Positions 28,080-37,960 of a stretch of DNA of 64,000 bases are shown one piece after another. The notes under the pieces are model-generated. The model was given only the letters and a program-made list of their open reading frames with translations. It had not been told where the DNA came from and made no database searches. The stretch comes from Sporosarcina globispora (GTDB taxonomy: Bacteria; Bacillota; Bacilli; Bacillales; Cytobacillaceae): contig NZ_LGUF01000007.1 in NCBI RefSeq assembly GCF_001274725.1, positions 2,115,629-2,179,628 of the forward strand, given 5' to 3'. Every line of letters begins with the position of its first letter. Positions within the stretch are counted from its first letter, which is position 1. A program made the translations under genes and the position numbers.

Positions 28080-28919
28080 ATGATGAAGCAAACAACTGAT
28101 TTTCTAAAAATGAAGGAAAATGAAGAGAAGATTGTAATGCTGACAGCTTATGATTTTCCTGCTGCCAAACAGGCCGAATATGCCAATGTGGACATGATTC
28201 TTGTCGGGGACTCGCTTGGGATGGTAGTTTTGGGCTATGATTCAACCGTTCCTGTAACAATGGAGGATATGATTCATCATGGAAAAGCTGTCAAACGAGG
28301 AGCATCAAATACATTCATTGTGATTGACATGCCGTTTATGAGCTATCATTTGTCCACGAAGGATACACTTTTAAATAGTGCAAGGCTTATTCAGGAGACA
28401 GGTGCACATGCTGTTAAACTAGAAGGCGGCGATGAAGTCGCAGAACAAATCAGAGCGCTGACAAAGGCCGGCATTCCTGTTGTTGCCCATCTTGGGCTTA
28501 CACCACAATCCGTGGGGGTCCTGGGCGGCTATAAGGTTCAGGGGAAGAATGCTGAAGCGGCCAGAAAGCTGATTGAAGATGCCAGGGAATGTGAAAAGGC
28601 TGGAGCCTTCGCTATTGTCCTCGAGTGTGTTCCAAAACAGCTGGCAAAGCAGATTACTGAAGAATTGACGATTCCTGTTATTGGGATCGGGGCAGGCAAA
28701 GATACGGATGGACAGGTCCTTGTTTACCATGATGTATTAGGATATGGTGTAGAGCGCGTTCCCAAGTTTGTGAAACAATATGAAAACCTGAACTCAATTA
28801 TCGGCGATAGCCTTGCGGCTTATTCCGCAGAAGTTAAGAACGGATCATTTCCTGATGATTCCCATTCTTTCAAGATGAAAGAGGAAGAGCTGCTGAGCTT
28901 GTATGGAGGAAAAGCATGA
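28080..28919 (+). CDS. panB: 3-methyl-2-oxobutanoate hydroxymethyltransferase
   Basis: This 279-residue enzyme makes ketopantoate from ketoisovalerate and methylene-tetrahydrofolate, the first committed pantothenate step. Metal and substrate motifs are '[20 protein letters not shown]', '[17 protein letters not shown]', 'HLGLTPQSV' and '[18 protein letters not shown]'. The start follows AAGGAGGACGA; a second ATG one codon on is equally possible. It overlaps panC by four bases. Confidence 0.96.
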   Translation: MMKQTTDFLKMKENEEKIVMLTAYDFPAAKQAEYANVDMILVGDSLGMVVLGYDSTVPVTMEDMIHHGKAVKRGASNTFIVIDMPFMSYHLSTKDTLLNSARLIQETGAHAVKLEGGDEVAEQIRALTKAGIPVVAHLGLTPQSVGVLGGYKVQGKNAEAARKLIEDARECEKAGAFAIVLECVPKQLAKQITEELTIPVIGIGAGKDTDGQVLVYHDVLGYGVERVPKFVKQYENLNSIIGDSLAAYSAEVKNGSFPDDSHSFKMKEEELLSLYGGKA

Positions 28920-29773
28920 GAACGATTACTGACATAAGAGAAATGCAAAATATTGCATTACAGCTTAAGAGGGAAGGAAAGTCAATCGGATTCGTCCCGA
29001 CTATGGGTTATTTGCATGAAGGCCATCTTTCTTTATTAAGTAAGGCCAGAATAGAAAATGATGTGACAGTGGTAAGCATATTTGTCAATCCGCTTCAATT
29101 CGGCCCTAAAGAAGATTTAGCGACATATCCAAGGGATTTTCAGCGTGACAGCAGTCTTGCAGAGAAAGAGGGCAACGACTACATTTTCTTTCCTTCTGCA
29201 GAAGAAATGTATCCTGTGATTCCGTCGGTAACGGTCAAAGTACAGGACCGGACGGATGTTTTATGCGGAAAATCCCGGCCGGGACATTTTGATGGTGTTG
29301 CAACGGTCCTCATAAAGCTCTTCAACATTGTACAGCCGGATAAAGTGTATTTCGGGTTGAAGGATGCTCAGCAGGTGGCCGTTGTTGATGGACTTGTAAG
29401 AGATTTCAATATTCCTGTGGAAATTGTTCCTGTTCAGACGGCTAGGGAACAAGATGGCCTGGCTAAGAGCTCAAGGAACGTACATTTACTTCCTTCAGAA
29501 CGTGATCAGGCATCAGCTCTGCATCACAGTCTTAAGATGGCGGAGTCTCTAATTGCTGAAGGGGAAAATGATCCTCAAAAAATTCTCTATCGCATGAGGG
29601 GATATATTGAACAGAATACAAGCGGGAAAATAGATTATATTGAAATTCTATCTTATCCTGATCTTAAACAGCTTACCCTTCTGGAAGGGCAAATCATCAT
29701 CGCAATGGCTGTTAAATTCTCAAAGGCCCGTTTAATAGATAACGCTATAATATCATTGAAAAAAGAAAGCTAA
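28916..29773 (+). CDS. panC: Pantothenate synthetase
   Basis: This 285-residue ligase joins pantoate and beta-alanine using ATP. Signatures are the HIGH-like '[15 protein letters not shown]', '[19 protein letters not shown]', '[15 protein letters not shown]', and the KMSKS-like '[11 protein letters not shown]'. It is coupled to panB by an ATGA overlap and precedes panD by 14 bases. Confidence 0.96.
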   Translation: MRTITDIREMQNIALQLKREGKSIGFVPTMGYLHEGHLSLLSKARIENDVTVVSIFVNPLQFGPKEDLATYPRDFQRDSSLAEKEGNDYIFFPSAEEMYPVIPSVTVKVQDRTDVLCGKSRPGHFDGVATVLIKLFNIVQPDKVYFGLKDAQQVAVVDGLVRDFNIPVEIVPVQTAREQDGLAKSSRNVHLLPSERDQASALHHSLKMAESLIAEGENDPQKILYRMRGYIEQNTSGKIDYIEILSYPDLKQLTLLEGQIIIAMAVKFSKARLIDNAIISLKKES

Positions 29774-29787
29774 GGGAGGAAGGCAGC

Positions 29788-30171
29788 ATGTTTCGCACCA
29801 TGATGAATGGCAAAATCCATCGTGCAACAGTAACAGAGGCCAATCTTAATTATGTTGGCAGCATCACTATTGATACGGACATTATTGAAGCGGTAGGTAT
29901 GGCACCCAATGAAAAGGTTCAAATTGTAAATAATAACAATGGGGCAAGATTTGAAACCTATATTATACCCGGTGAAAGAGGAAGCGGCGTAATCTGCGTG
30001 AATGGTGCAGCTGCACGCCTTGTACAGGAAGGGGATATTGTCATTATCATATCATATGCTCTTGTTCCTGATGAGAAGGTGCCTTATCATGAACCAAAGG
30101 TAGCGATAATGGACAGCGGAAATCGGATAGCTGACATGATCCATGCTGAGCCGGAAAGTACAGTTTTATAA
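29788..30171 (+). CDS. panD: Aspartate 1-decarboxylase
   Basis: This 127-residue proenzyme makes beta-alanine from aspartate after self-cleavage to create a pyruvoyl group. The cleavage site Gly24-Ser25 lies in '[12 protein letters not shown]', and Tyr-Asn-rich '[20 protein letters not shown]' and '[15 protein letters not shown]' complete the active site. The start follows AAGGGAGGAAGG. It closes the panBCD operon. Confidence 0.96.
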   Translation: MFRTMMNGKIHRATVTEANLNYVGSITIDTDIIEAVGMAPNEKVQIVNNNNGARFETYIIPGERGSGVICVNGAAARLVQEGDIVIIISYALVPDEKVPYHEPKVAIMDSGNRIADMIHAEPESTVL

Positions 30172-30181
30172 AAAGTATTAT

Positions 30182-30218
30182 AAAGAGCTGAACTCATATG
30201 GAGCTTCAGCTCTTTTTT
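30182..30218 (+). terminator. Intrinsic terminator of panBCD
   Basis: AAAGAGCTGAA and TTCAGCTCTTT enclose a loop with its own CTC/GAG pairing, followed by a T-run. Confidence 0.88.
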
Positions 30219-30279
30219 ATAATCAGAAGTGAATAATGGACTGATGCAGGTGGAAGAAAAATAATGAGGGTAGAGCTAT

Positions 30280-30308
30280 TTGCCTTTTTCTTTTTCCGTT
30301 TTTATGAT
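30280..30308 (+). promoter_or_regulatory. Sigma-A-type promoter of dinG
   Basis: TTGCCT (30280-30285), a 17-base spacer and TATGAT (30303-30308), 35 bases before the dinG start. No LexA-like box is visible next to it. Confidence 0.55.
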
Positions 30309-30342
30309 ACCGTTTGAATGACTGAATATAGAGGTGTTAGCC

Positions 30343-33144
30343 ATGGGTAATAAATATGTTGTAGTGGATTTGGAAACAACCGGGAACGCCCCGAAAAAAG
30401 GCGATAAAATGATACAATTCGCTGCTGTGGTGATTGAAAACGGAAAAATTACAGAGGAATACTCCTCCCTTGTAAACCCAGAGCAATCCATTCCCCCTTT
30501 TATTGAAGAATTGACAGGATTGTCAGATGAAATGGTGGAGGATGCTCCGCTTTTTTCAGAAATAGCCCCTAAAGTTTTGTCTTTGCTTGAGGGTGCCTAT
30601 TTTGTGGCCCATAATGTTCTGTTTGATTTATCTTTTTTACAGGAAGAAATAATAGATGCAGGATATAACGGGTTTTACGGTCCTGTTCTTGATACAGTGG
30701 AGATGGCGCGGATTCTTTTTCCGGCTGCAGATAGCTATAAATTATCAGATCTTGCACTTAGGGAAGGCCTTAAACATGACCGTCCCCATCAGGCAGACAG
30801 TGATGCATATGTGACTGCTGAGCTCCTGTTAATATTATTAAACAAGCTTAAAAACCTTCCTCATAATACCCTTGAACAGCTGCATAAGCTGTCTGGAGGC
30901 TTGAAGAGTGATCTTGATATTTTATTGGACGAATTCATTTTAGTTAATGAAAGCAAGATTGAGTATTTAGCCGATGAAATTGAAGTCCACAGAGGAATTG
31001 CTTTGAAAAAAGGAAAAAATCCGCATGAAGCTGCAGGCTCCGGATTTCACGGCTTTCCTTTCCGTGAAGAGGAAAAGCAGGAAATGTTCATTAAGGCATT
31101 CCCTTCTTATGAAAAAAGGCAAGGCCAGTTTATTATGATGGATTCGGTTTATGGAGCTTTCAAAAATGCACAGCATGCATTAATAGAAGCAGGAACTGGT
31201 GTTGGTAAATCCTTGGCATACCTTGTTCCATCAGCTGTTTATGCAAAGGAAAGCGGCAGAACAGTCATTATCAGTACATATACAACACAGCTGCAGGAGC
31301 AACTGCTGACGAAGGATGTTCCTCTGCTGCAAAAGATGCTGCCATTCCCGCTTAAAGCTGTATTGCTGAAGGGGAGAAGCCACTATATCAGCCTTGCGAA
31401 GTTTGTTCAAACGTTAAGAGATGAGGAAGATAATTATGATACTATCCTCAGCAAAATGCAGATTCTTGTATGGCTCCTGGAGACTGACACAGGTGATATC
31501 GATGAATTGAACCTGTCAAGCGGCGGGATGATTTACTGGAGCAGGATAAAGAATGATGAAACAGCTTTTTTGCAGGATAAGTCATGGATTTCCAGAGATT
31601 TTTATCTGAGGGCAAGAAAGGATGCACAAAAGGCAGATATCATTATTACGAATCATTCGCTGCTATTAACAGATCTTACAGCAGATAATGCTATTCTGCC
31701 TGAATTCAGCCATGTGGTAATCGATGAGGGGCATCATTTTGTTAAGGCTTCAGGTAAGCATTTTGGAAACAAACTTGATTACTTATCAGTCAGGCTGATG
31801 CTTGGACAAATTGGATTATTTGAACAGAAACAGCTATATTATAAGCTTGAAAAGCTTGTGGAAGAAAAAGCAGAGGCACCTGATGAATTCATGCATTCGT
31901 TTGAAGTCAACCAAATAATAGCTGATATTATTCATGAAATGGATGAATTGTTTAGAGTTATTGCTATTTATGCTAAAAAGTATACAAAAACCAAAAAAAG
32001 CGTAAATCGAATTACGGTCCGATTTAATAAAAGTGCTAAAAACAAGGAAATGAATGCTGTATTAGCCACTGCCGAACGGTTTGGATTTATGCTTAAAGAA
32101 TTAATCCAAGCTGTAGAAAGCCGTATGGGTATAGTTGAAAATATCAAATCAGCTCTTTCTCTTGAAGAAAAGGCACTAATGGAGGAAGTGGCTTCCATAT
32201 TAGATGATTTGCGAGATATGAATGAGGACTTAAAACATATCTTCCACTTGCCGTCCCCGGAATTTGTTGTTTGGATAGAGCTGGATATGCGCTCTGCACA
32301 AAATGCAACAACTATTTATGCACAGCCTGTATCGGTTTCTGAATATCTTAATGAACAATTCTTCAGCAAGAAGGAAAGTGCTGTCATTACTTCTGCCACT
32401 TTATCTGTAAAAAACTCTTTTAGTTTTATCGTAAAGGAACTCGGACTTGAGGAACAGCATTGCACTATGAAGCAAATTCCTTCTCCATTTGATTATCGTA
32501 ACCAGGTTAAGCTGGTGGTTTCTGATGATTTGCCTGAAGTTAATGCAGTAACGCTTGAGGAGTATGTTGTGTCTATTGCGGAGCATATTATTTCGATTGC
32601 GGAAGCAGCAAAAGGCAGGATGCTGATTCTTTTCACATCCCATGAGATGCTGAGGAGAACTTATGAACTTATAAAGGAATCAGGATTCCTTGAAGATTAT
32701 GCTGTCATTGCCCAGGGTGTTACAAGTGGAAGCCGTTCAAGGCTAACCAGGAATTTTCAGCGATTTGATAAAGCCATTCTTTTAGGAACAAGCAGTTTTT
32801 GGGAAGGTGTGGATATCCCTGGTGAGGATCTCTCCTGCCTTGTTATTGTAAGGCTGCCTTTTTCACCGCCAGATGAGCCAATGGCACAGGCAAAAAATGA
32901 GCAACTTGCAAATGAAGGAAAAAACCCTTTTTCCGAATACGCATTGCCAGAAGCAGTTATCCGCTTTAAGCAGGGGGTTGGGAGATTAATTAGAACAAGT
33001 TCGGATAGGGGAGTCATCGTGATATTTGACAGGAGAATTATCACTGCAAGGTATGGAAAGGCATTTCTGGATTCGATTCCGCCAATTCCTGTCCAGAAAA
33101 GTAATATTGAGGAAATTGTCGAATTAATTTATACTTGGCTATAA
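30343..33144 (+). CDS. dinG: DinG-family exonuclease/helicase
   Basis: This 933-residue protein joins an N-terminal DEDDh exonuclease domain ('VVDLETTGNAPKKG', 'VAHNVLFDLSFL', 'HRPHQADSDAY', residues about 5-170) to an XPD-like helicase (Walker A 'EAGTGVGKSLAY', box II 'VIDEGHHF', and 'QGVGRLIRTSSDRGVIVIFD'). In the stretch between Walker A and box II, where E. coli DinG has four iron-sulfur cysteines, no cysteine is present. Some Firmicutes DinG proteins act mainly as 3'-5' nucleases, so true unwinding is uncertain. ATG 30343 follows AGAGGTG. Confidence 0.92.
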   Translation: MGNKYVVVDLETTGNAPKKGDKMIQFAAVVIENGKITEEYSSLVNPEQSIPPFIEELTGLSDEMVEDAPLFSEIAPKVLSLLEGAYFVAHNVLFDLSFLQEEIIDAGYNGFYGPVLDTVEMARILFPAADSYKLSDLALREGLKHDRPHQADSDAYVTAELLLILLNKLKNLPHNTLEQLHKLSGGLKSDLDILLDEFILVNESKIEYLADEIEVHRGIALKKGKNPHEAAGSGFHGFPFREEEKQEMFIKAFPSYEKRQGQFIMMDSVYGAFKNAQHALIEAGTGVGKSLAYLVPSAVYAKESGRTVIISTYTTQLQEQLLTKDVPLLQKMLPFPLKAVLLKGRSHYISLAKFVQTLRDEEDNYDTILSKMQILVWLLETDTGDIDELNLSSGGMIYWSRIKNDETAFLQDKSWISRDFYLRARKDAQKADIIITNHSLLLTDLTADNAILPEFSHVVIDEGHHFVKASGKHFGNKLDYLSVRLMLGQIGLFEQKQLYYKLEKLVEEKAEAPDEFMHSFEVNQIIADIIHEMDELFRVIAIYAKKYTKTKKSVNRITVRFNKSAKNKEMNAVLATAERFGFMLKELIQAVESRMGIVENIKSALSLEEKALMEEVASILDDLRDMNEDLKHIFHLPSPEFVVWIELDMRSAQNATTIYAQPVSVSEYLNEQFFSKKESAVITSATLSVKNSFSFIVKELGLEEQHCTMKQIPSPFDYRNQVKLVVSDDLPEVNAVTLEEYVVSIAEHIISIAEAAKGRMLILFTSHEMLRRTYELIKESGFLEDYAVIAQGVTSGSRSRLTRNFQRFDKAILLGTSSFWEGVDIPGEDLSCLVIVRLPFSPPDEPMAQAKNEQLANEGKNPFSEYALPEAVIRFKQGVGRLIRTSSDRGVIVIFDRRIITARYGKAFLDSIPPIPVQKSNIEEIVELIYTWL

Positions 33145-33290
33145 AAAGTTCCGGGGGTTGTTTCACCGGAACCCTCCTATCGGTTTTTAAGCAGGATAAA
33201 TTTAGATGATTGACACATTATAAATTTGTTGGGAGTTAATTTATATAAATGCTCAGTCTGCTTTTGTTCATAGGTAGGAGGAATGGAAAG

Positions 33291-34139
33291 ATGAACGTGC
33301 TGTTCGCCTTTATGTTACTGTTCACCAATTGGTATTACATACCGAAAGACTCACCTGCAGTTCCTGTTAAAGTGGAAAGCATTAACCTAAAACTTAAAAG
33401 TGATGAACTTGCTTTTACATTTTTTTCATTATCTGATGGCGAGGCTTCCTTAATTCATCATGGAAATGAAGAAAAAGTCCTTATTAACACCGGCGGACCA
33501 GGAACAGAGGAAGAATTAAAAAAACTTCTTGAATTATATGGCGTTAATCAGATTTCAGCAATCATCCTGACTGATAAGGAATTATACAACATGTCCAGTC
33601 TTAAATGGCTGATTGATGATTTCGGGGTCAAGGAAGTTATAGCAGGTGATTCTGCAGTTTCGGAATTGAAGGATGAGAACAGCATTAGCAAACTTAATCT
33701 GCATGCCTGGAATCAGGATTTTAAACAGGATCTTTTTCCGGGATTACAGACAGAAGTTCTTTTTGCTGGTAACGGACCGGGTGAAGGAACGGATATTTCC
33801 TTTACATTCGCGAGGCATCGAATTTTATTTATGAACTCAACAAGTCCACAAGCTAAAGCTTCTCTAATGGAAAAAGATTTATCAAATGTTAATATTGTAA
33901 AGCTTCCTGCATTTGGAAGGAATGATTCCATTTCGGAAGAGATGATTAAACATTTGGATCCCCAGATCGCCATCTTATTTTATAATCCAGGCATAAAACC
34001 TGGTTCCGATTTATTTGGACTGTTAAATGATGCCTGGGTTGATGTATATTATACAAGGAAGCACGGAACGGTCACCATCAAATTCACAGACATCAATTAC
34101 GAATTATTCACGATCTTCCAGGGGGAGGAGTTCAAATAA
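33291..34139 (+). CDS. Degenerate metallo-beta-lactamase-fold protein, function unknown
   Basis: This 282-residue protein begins with a hydrophobic signal-like segment ('NVLFAFMLLFTNWYYI'). It then resembles the extracytoplasmic MBL domain at the C terminus of ComEC ('FFSLSDGEASLI', 'VLINTGGPGTEEELKKLL', 'ISAIILTDKE', 'GVKEVIAGD'). The zinc motif HxHxDH is replaced by D95, E97, Y99 and N100, so hydrolase activity is unlikely. I prefer ATG 33291 after AGGAGG; ATG 33249 is an alternative with a weaker site. It sits between dinG and ypmA, where B. subtilis has no gene. Confidence 0.72.
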   Translation: MNVLFAFMLLFTNWYYIPKDSPAVPVKVESINLKLKSDELAFTFFSLSDGEASLIHHGNEEKVLINTGGPGTEEELKKLLELYGVNQISAIILTDKELYNMSSLKWLIDDFGVKEVIAGDSAVSELKDENSISKLNLHAWNQDFKQDLFPGLQTEVLFAGNGPGEGTDISFTFARHRILFMNSTSPQAKASLMEKDLSNVNIVKLPAFGRNDSISEEMIKHLDPQIAILFYNPGIKPGSDLFGLLNDAWVDVYYTRKHGTVTIKFTDINYELFTIFQGEEFK

Positions 34140-34243
34140 ACTTAGACCTTCACGAGTTTCCCTAGGAGATATTTTGTGAAGGCAATTAATTTTGGGGGAA
34201 CTTCTTATTTGCTGACAAGCATATTCAATTTTCCTGTAAAGTC

Positions 34244-34268
34244 AAAAAAGCTGCGCTTGCTGCGCAGC
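34244..34268 (-). terminator. Minus-strand terminator with no visible gene
   Basis: On the minus strand GCTGCGC, loop AGCAA, GCGCAGC is followed directly by six T residues. Nothing on the minus strand upstream looks like a coding gene, so it might end an antisense or small RNA, or be chance. Confidence 0.5.
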
Positions 34269-34430
34269 ATGACGTGGTGGACCAGAAGAAAATTTGTGGT
34301 TGATTTAATACCAGTAAAACAATTCTGCTGTTATACTGTTACTGAGATTATTTCTTTGTAAATTTAGTTTAACCTAATCGGTTGGGTATATAAGTTACAA
34401 ATATTGTAGAGGCTGAGGAGGAATTCCAGA

Positions 34431-34601
34431 ATGGAAAGCAAAATTGAAGTTTTATCTACCGTGAAGATCCAGCAGAGCCCGGATCTATATAAAATTGTTG
34501 ATGCACTGAACAGAACTTTAAAAGAAAAAGACTTGATGTTTGGTTTGGCGCTTGATCAGGAAGACCAAAATAAAGCGATTTTTACGATTTATCGTACATA
34601 A
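34431..34601 (+). CDS. ypmA: YpmA family small protein
   Basis: This 56-residue cytoplasmic protein starts 'MESKIEVLSTVKIQQSPDL' and ends 'AIFTIYRT', matching the conserved short YpmA family in sequence and length. The function is unknown. The start follows GAGGAGGAATTCC. It lies 17 bases before ypmB, in the conserved dinG-ypmA-ypmB-aspB order, and is easily missed because of its size. Confidence 0.88.
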   Translation: MESKIEVLSTVKIQQSPDLYKIVDALNRTLKEKDLMFGLALDQEDQNKAIFTIYRT

Positions 34602-34618
34602 AAAAGAGTGATTGAGAC

Positions 34619-35092
34619 ATGAAAAAAGCATTATTGGGTATCATTATTCTGCTTGTCATATGTATTGGAGCAGGCTCTTTAATTTATTTCAACAGCATGA
34701 AGCCCGTTAGAGCGGCGGAATCAAAGGCAGTAGAGCTTGCGAAAAAGGAAACAGATCTTGCTGAAATAGAAGATTTCCATTTGTACCATGGTACTGAGAC
34801 CTACTATGTAATCGAGGGCAAAGATCATGATGGGACCAGCATTTATGTGTGGGTTCCAGAAAAGAAAGGGAAAATCATTACACGGAAGCAATCAGAGGGG
34901 ATTTCCAGAAATGAAGCCATAAACAGACTTAAACAGGAAAAAAATCCTGCTGAAATTATGTCTGTGCGGCTGGGAATGGAGAACAATATTCCATTATGGG
35001 AAATTCATTACCGCTCCGGCAGTGATTTAATAAATTATTATTATATAGATTTTAAAACAGGAGAATGGCTTAAAAAAATTGAGAACCTATAG
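34619..35092 (+). CDS. ypmB: YpmB family membrane-anchored protein (DUF5590)
   Basis: This 157-residue protein has one N-terminal transmembrane helix ('LLGIIILLVICIGAGSLIYF', residues 5-24) and an extracytoplasmic domain of PepSY-like fold with two similar halves, ending 'NYYYIDFKTGEWLKKI'. PepSY-like domains often inhibit or modulate secreted enzymes, but no partner is visible. It belongs to the ypmA-ypmB-aspB operon. Confidence 0.88.
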   Translation: MKKALLGIIILLVICIGAGSLIYFNSMKPVRAAESKAVELAKKETDLAEIEDFHLYHGTETYYVIEGKDHDGTSIYVWVPEKKGKIITRKQSEGISRNEAINRLKQEKNPAEIMSVRLGMENNIPLWEIHYRSGSDLINYYYIDFKTGEWLKKIENL

Positions 35093-35144
35093 CCTGAGGT
35101 GATTCGTCGCCTTAGTGCAGGAGAAAATCGGGAGGAAGCGCATA

Positions 35145-36335
35145 ATGGAGATTCAACTGGCACAAAGAGTAAAAGCATTGACACCATCAACAACTCTGGC
35201 AATCACAGCTAAAGCAAAAGAGCTAAAAGCCCAGGGACACGATGTGATCGGATTGGGAGCAGGCGAGCCGGATTTTAATACGCCACAGCATATCATTGAT
35301 GCTGCGGTGAAATCCATGAATGAGGGACATACAAAATATACTCCTTCCGCAGGTCTTCCAGCTTTAAAGAAAGAGATCGCAGCCAAGTTTAAAAAAGATC
35401 AGGGGCTTGATTATGACGCTTCTGAAATAATCGTTACTAATGGTGCAAAGCATGGCTTATATACACTTTTCCAAGTTTTGCTGAATGAAGGGGACGAAGT
35501 CATCATCCCGACTCCATTTTGGGTCAGCTATCCTGAACAGGTAAAGCTTGCTGGGGGAGTTCCTGTTTATGCAGAGGGAAAAGAGGAAAATGATTTTAAA
35601 ATCACCCCAGAGCAGCTGGCTGAATGCATTACTGACAAAACCAAGGCAGTTATTATTAACTCACCAAGCAACCCTACGGGCATGCTATATTCTGCGGATG
35701 AATTAAAGGAGCTTGGGGAGGTCTGCTTAAAACATAAGGTCCTTATCATTTCTGATGAGATTTATGAAAAACTGGTATACGGTGCTCATAAGCATACTTC
35801 GATCGCTGAATTATCACCTGAGCTTAAAGAGCAAACGATTATCATTAATGGAGTATCCAAATCTCACTCTATGACAGGCTGGAGAATCGGATATGCCGCC
35901 GGTAATAAGACTATTATCAAATCCATGACCAACCTTGCCAGCCACAGCACATCCAACCCGACAACAACAGCACAATATGGTTCGATTGCAGCTTATGCTG
36001 GACCACAGGATATGCTTGAAGAAATGAGAGAAGCATTTGAACATCGTTTAAATGTAATCTATGATAAATTAATCAGTATTCCAGGTTTTACATGCGTTAA
36101 ACCTCAAGGGGCTTTTTACCTGTTCCCCAATGTGAAAAAAGCTGCAGAATTGACGGGCTTTGCGAATGTAGATGATTTTGTGAAGGCACTGCTGGAGGAA
36201 GCAATGGTTGCAGTTATTCCGGGTTCTGGTTTTGGATCACCGGATAATATCCGTTTATCATATGCAACTTCTCTTGAATTATTAGAGAAGGCAGTGGAAC
36301 GGATGCACGGATTTGTTGAAAAGAACATGAAGTAA
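35145..36335 (+). CDS. aspB: Aspartate aminotransferase
   Basis: This 396-residue class I PLP aminotransferase exchanges amino groups between aspartate and 2-oxoglutarate. The PLP lysine is in 'GVSKSHSMTGWRIGYAAG'; other motifs are 'GLGAGEPDFNTPQHI', 'NSPSNPTGMLYS' and 'ISDEIYEKLVY', and Arg near 'IRLSYATS'. ATG 35145 follows GGGAGGAAG; an in-frame ATG at 35115 region lacks homology. It precedes asnS, its nitrogen-metabolism neighbour in Bacillus, but here a repeat, a terminator and a promoter lie between. Confidence 0.95.
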   Translation: MEIQLAQRVKALTPSTTLAITAKAKELKAQGHDVIGLGAGEPDFNTPQHIIDAAVKSMNEGHTKYTPSAGLPALKKEIAAKFKKDQGLDYDASEIIVTNGAKHGLYTLFQVLLNEGDEVIIPTPFWVSYPEQVKLAGGVPVYAEGKEENDFKITPEQLAECITDKTKAVIINSPSNPTGMLYSADELKELGEVCLKHKVLIISDEIYEKLVYGAHKHTSIAELSPELKEQTIIINGVSKSHSMTGWRIGYAAGNKTIIKSMTNLASHSTSNPTTTAQYGSIAAYAGPQDMLEEMREAFEHRLNVIYDKLISIPGFTCVKPQGAFYLFPNVKKAAELTGFANVDDFVKALLEEAMVAVIPGSGFGSPDNIRLSYATSLELLEKAVERMHGFVEKNMK

Positions 36336-36471
36336 TGAAAAGCGGAAGCGCCTTGCCCACCCCCGACAAGCACAAGACGAGCCTCACGGAAAGGCGTTCT
36401 TTGCCTTTTTGGGAGGATTGGCTTGTAACCTCGAGGGGGTAGGCGCTGGAGCTAGACAGTTAGCGACGTTC
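36336..36471 (+). repeat. Interspersed intergenic repeat, copy B
   Basis: Starts one base after the aspB stop with AAAAGCGGAAGCGCCTTGCC and ends with AGGCGCTGGAGCTAGACAGT. Both arms recur, inverted, at 15819-15897. The middle, around 'cacggaaaggcgttctttgcc', is unique to this copy and has internal pairing. No reading frame is present. Confidence 0.78.
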
Positions 36472-36501
36472 AAAATTTTAGACTTTCTTATTTTGTGAAA
36501 C

Positions 36502-36540
36502 AGGAGTGCCGGATCATATCCGGCCTCCTTCTGTGTTTTC
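36502..36540 (+). terminator. Terminator of aspB
   Basis: AGGAG(t)GCCGGAT, loop CAT, ATCCGGC-CTCCT, then TCTGTGTTTT. The stem has twelve pairs and one bulge. Confidence 0.8.
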
Positions 36541-36573
36541 TATCTATTTAATACGTTTAAAATTTTACTATTA

Positions 36574-36602
36574 TTGCTTGTCAATGTGCTTGAAGGTATA
36601 AT
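36574..36602 (+). promoter_or_regulatory. Sigma-A-type promoter of asnS
   Basis: TTGCTT (36574-36579), a 17-base spacer and a perfect TATAAT (36597-36602). The leader is only about 45 bases, so no T-box fits. Confidence 0.7.
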
Positions 36603-36656
36603 ATATAGCGATACATAAAGAAGTGATTGCTTAGATTTTTTTGGAGGGAACATAAA

Positions 36657-37952
36657 TTGACAAAAACAACAATTTCTCAAGTTCATAAATATGTTGACCA
36701 GGAAGTAACAATAGGGGCTTGGATTGCCAACAAGCGCTCAAGCGGAAAGATTGCGTTTTTGCAGCTTCGTGATGGAACCGGTTTTATTCAAGGTGTAGTA
36801 GTGAAAGCGGAAGTGCCTGAAGAAGTATTCCAAGGTGCTAAATCAGTTACTCAGGAATCTTCCGTATATGTGACTGGGAAAATCCAAAAGGATGAGCGTT
36901 CACCCTTTGGCTTTGAAATGCTGGTAACAGGCCTGGAAGTTATTCATCAGGCTGTTGATTACCCAATTACACCAAAAGAGCACGGAACTGAATTCCTTAT
37001 GGACAATCGCCACTTATGGCTGCGTTCCCGCCGTCAGCATGCAGTCATGAAAATCAGAAATGAAATTATCCGTGCGACTTATGAGTTTTTCAATGAACAG
37101 GGCTTTTCAAAGATTGACCCGCCAATTTTGACAGGCAGTGCGCCAGAAGGCACATCAGAACTTTTTGCGACAAAGTATTTTGACGAAGATGCTTATTTAT
37201 CCCAAAGCGGACAGCTTTATATGGAAGCAGCCGCAATGGCTCTTGGAAAAGTATTTTCATTCGGGCCGACATTCCGGGCAGAAAAATCCAAAACACGACG
37301 CCATTTGATTGAATTTTGGATGATCGAACCTGAAATGGCCTTCTATGAATTCGAAGATAACCTTAAAGTACAGGAAGAGTATGTAGCACATATTGTTCAG
37401 TCTGTTCTTAAGAATTGTTCAATTGAACTTAAAACACTTGGCCGTGATACTGAAAAGCTTGAAAAGGTTACAGCACCATTCCCGCGCATAACGTATGATG
37501 AAGCTATTAAGTTCCTTCAGGAAAAAGGCTTTGATGATATTCAGTGGGGAGACGACTTTGGGGCACCGCATGAGACAGCAATTGCAGAAAGCTATGACAA
37601 GCCAGTCTTTATCACACACTACCCAACTTCACTGAAGCCTTTCTATATGCAGCCGGATCCTTCAAGAGAAGATGTAGTATTATGTGCCGACTTGATTGCG
37701 CCTGAAGGATATGGAGAAATCATTGGCGGCTCTGAGCGTATTCATGACTATGAACTGCTCAAGCAGCGCCTTGACGAGCATAAACTGGATATGGATGCAT
37801 ACAAATGGTACCTGGAGCTTCGCCAGTATGGTTCAGTGCCGCATTCCGGCTTTGGCCTTGGGCTTGAAAGAACAGTTGCATGGATTAGCGGAGTCGAGCA
37901 TGTACGTGAAACAATTCCGTTCCCTCGTCTGTTAAACCGTCTCTATCCATAA
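36657..37952 (+). CDS. asnS: Asparaginyl-tRNA synthetase
   Basis: This 431-residue class IIb synthetase charges tRNA-Asn. An N-terminal OB-fold anticodon-binding domain ('[20 protein letters not shown]', residues 13-32) is followed by the catalytic core with motif 2 '[20 protein letters not shown]' and motif 3 '[15 protein letters not shown]'. The TTG start at 36657 follows TTGGAGGG; homologues begin at this point. It has its own promoter and a very long terminator hairpin. Confidence 0.96.
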   Translation: MTKTTISQVHKYVDQEVTIGAWIANKRSSGKIAFLQLRDGTGFIQGVVVKAEVPEEVFQGAKSVTQESSVYVTGKIQKDERSPFGFEMLVTGLEVIHQAVDYPITPKEHGTEFLMDNRHLWLRSRRQHAVMKIRNEIIRATYEFFNEQGFSKIDPPILTGSAPEGTSELFATKYFDEDAYLSQSGQLYMEAAAMALGKVFSFGPTFRAEKSKTRRHLIEFWMIEPEMAFYEFEDNLKVQEEYVAHIVQSVLKNCSIELKTLGRDTEKLEKVTAPFPRITYDEAIKFLQEKGFDDIQWGDDFGAPHETAIAESYDKPVFITHYPTSLKPFYMQPDPSREDVVLCADLIAPEGYGEIIGGSERIHDYELLKQRLDEHKLDMDAYKWYLELRQYGSVPHSGFGLGLERTVAWISGVEHVRETIPFPRLLNRLYP

Positions 37953-37960
37953 AAAAAATT

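Noticed and set aside
34176..34361. 61-codon plus-strand frame with GTG start after AGGAGAT, between the MBL-like gene and ypmA
   Set aside because: No family likeness, it contains the inverse of a minus-strand terminator, and its residue composition is not protein-like. Kept only as a note.
36480..36656. T-box leader before asnS
   Set aside because: The terminator there belongs to aspB, and the promoter lies too close to asnS to hold a T-box stem and AGGGTGGNACC box, which is absent.
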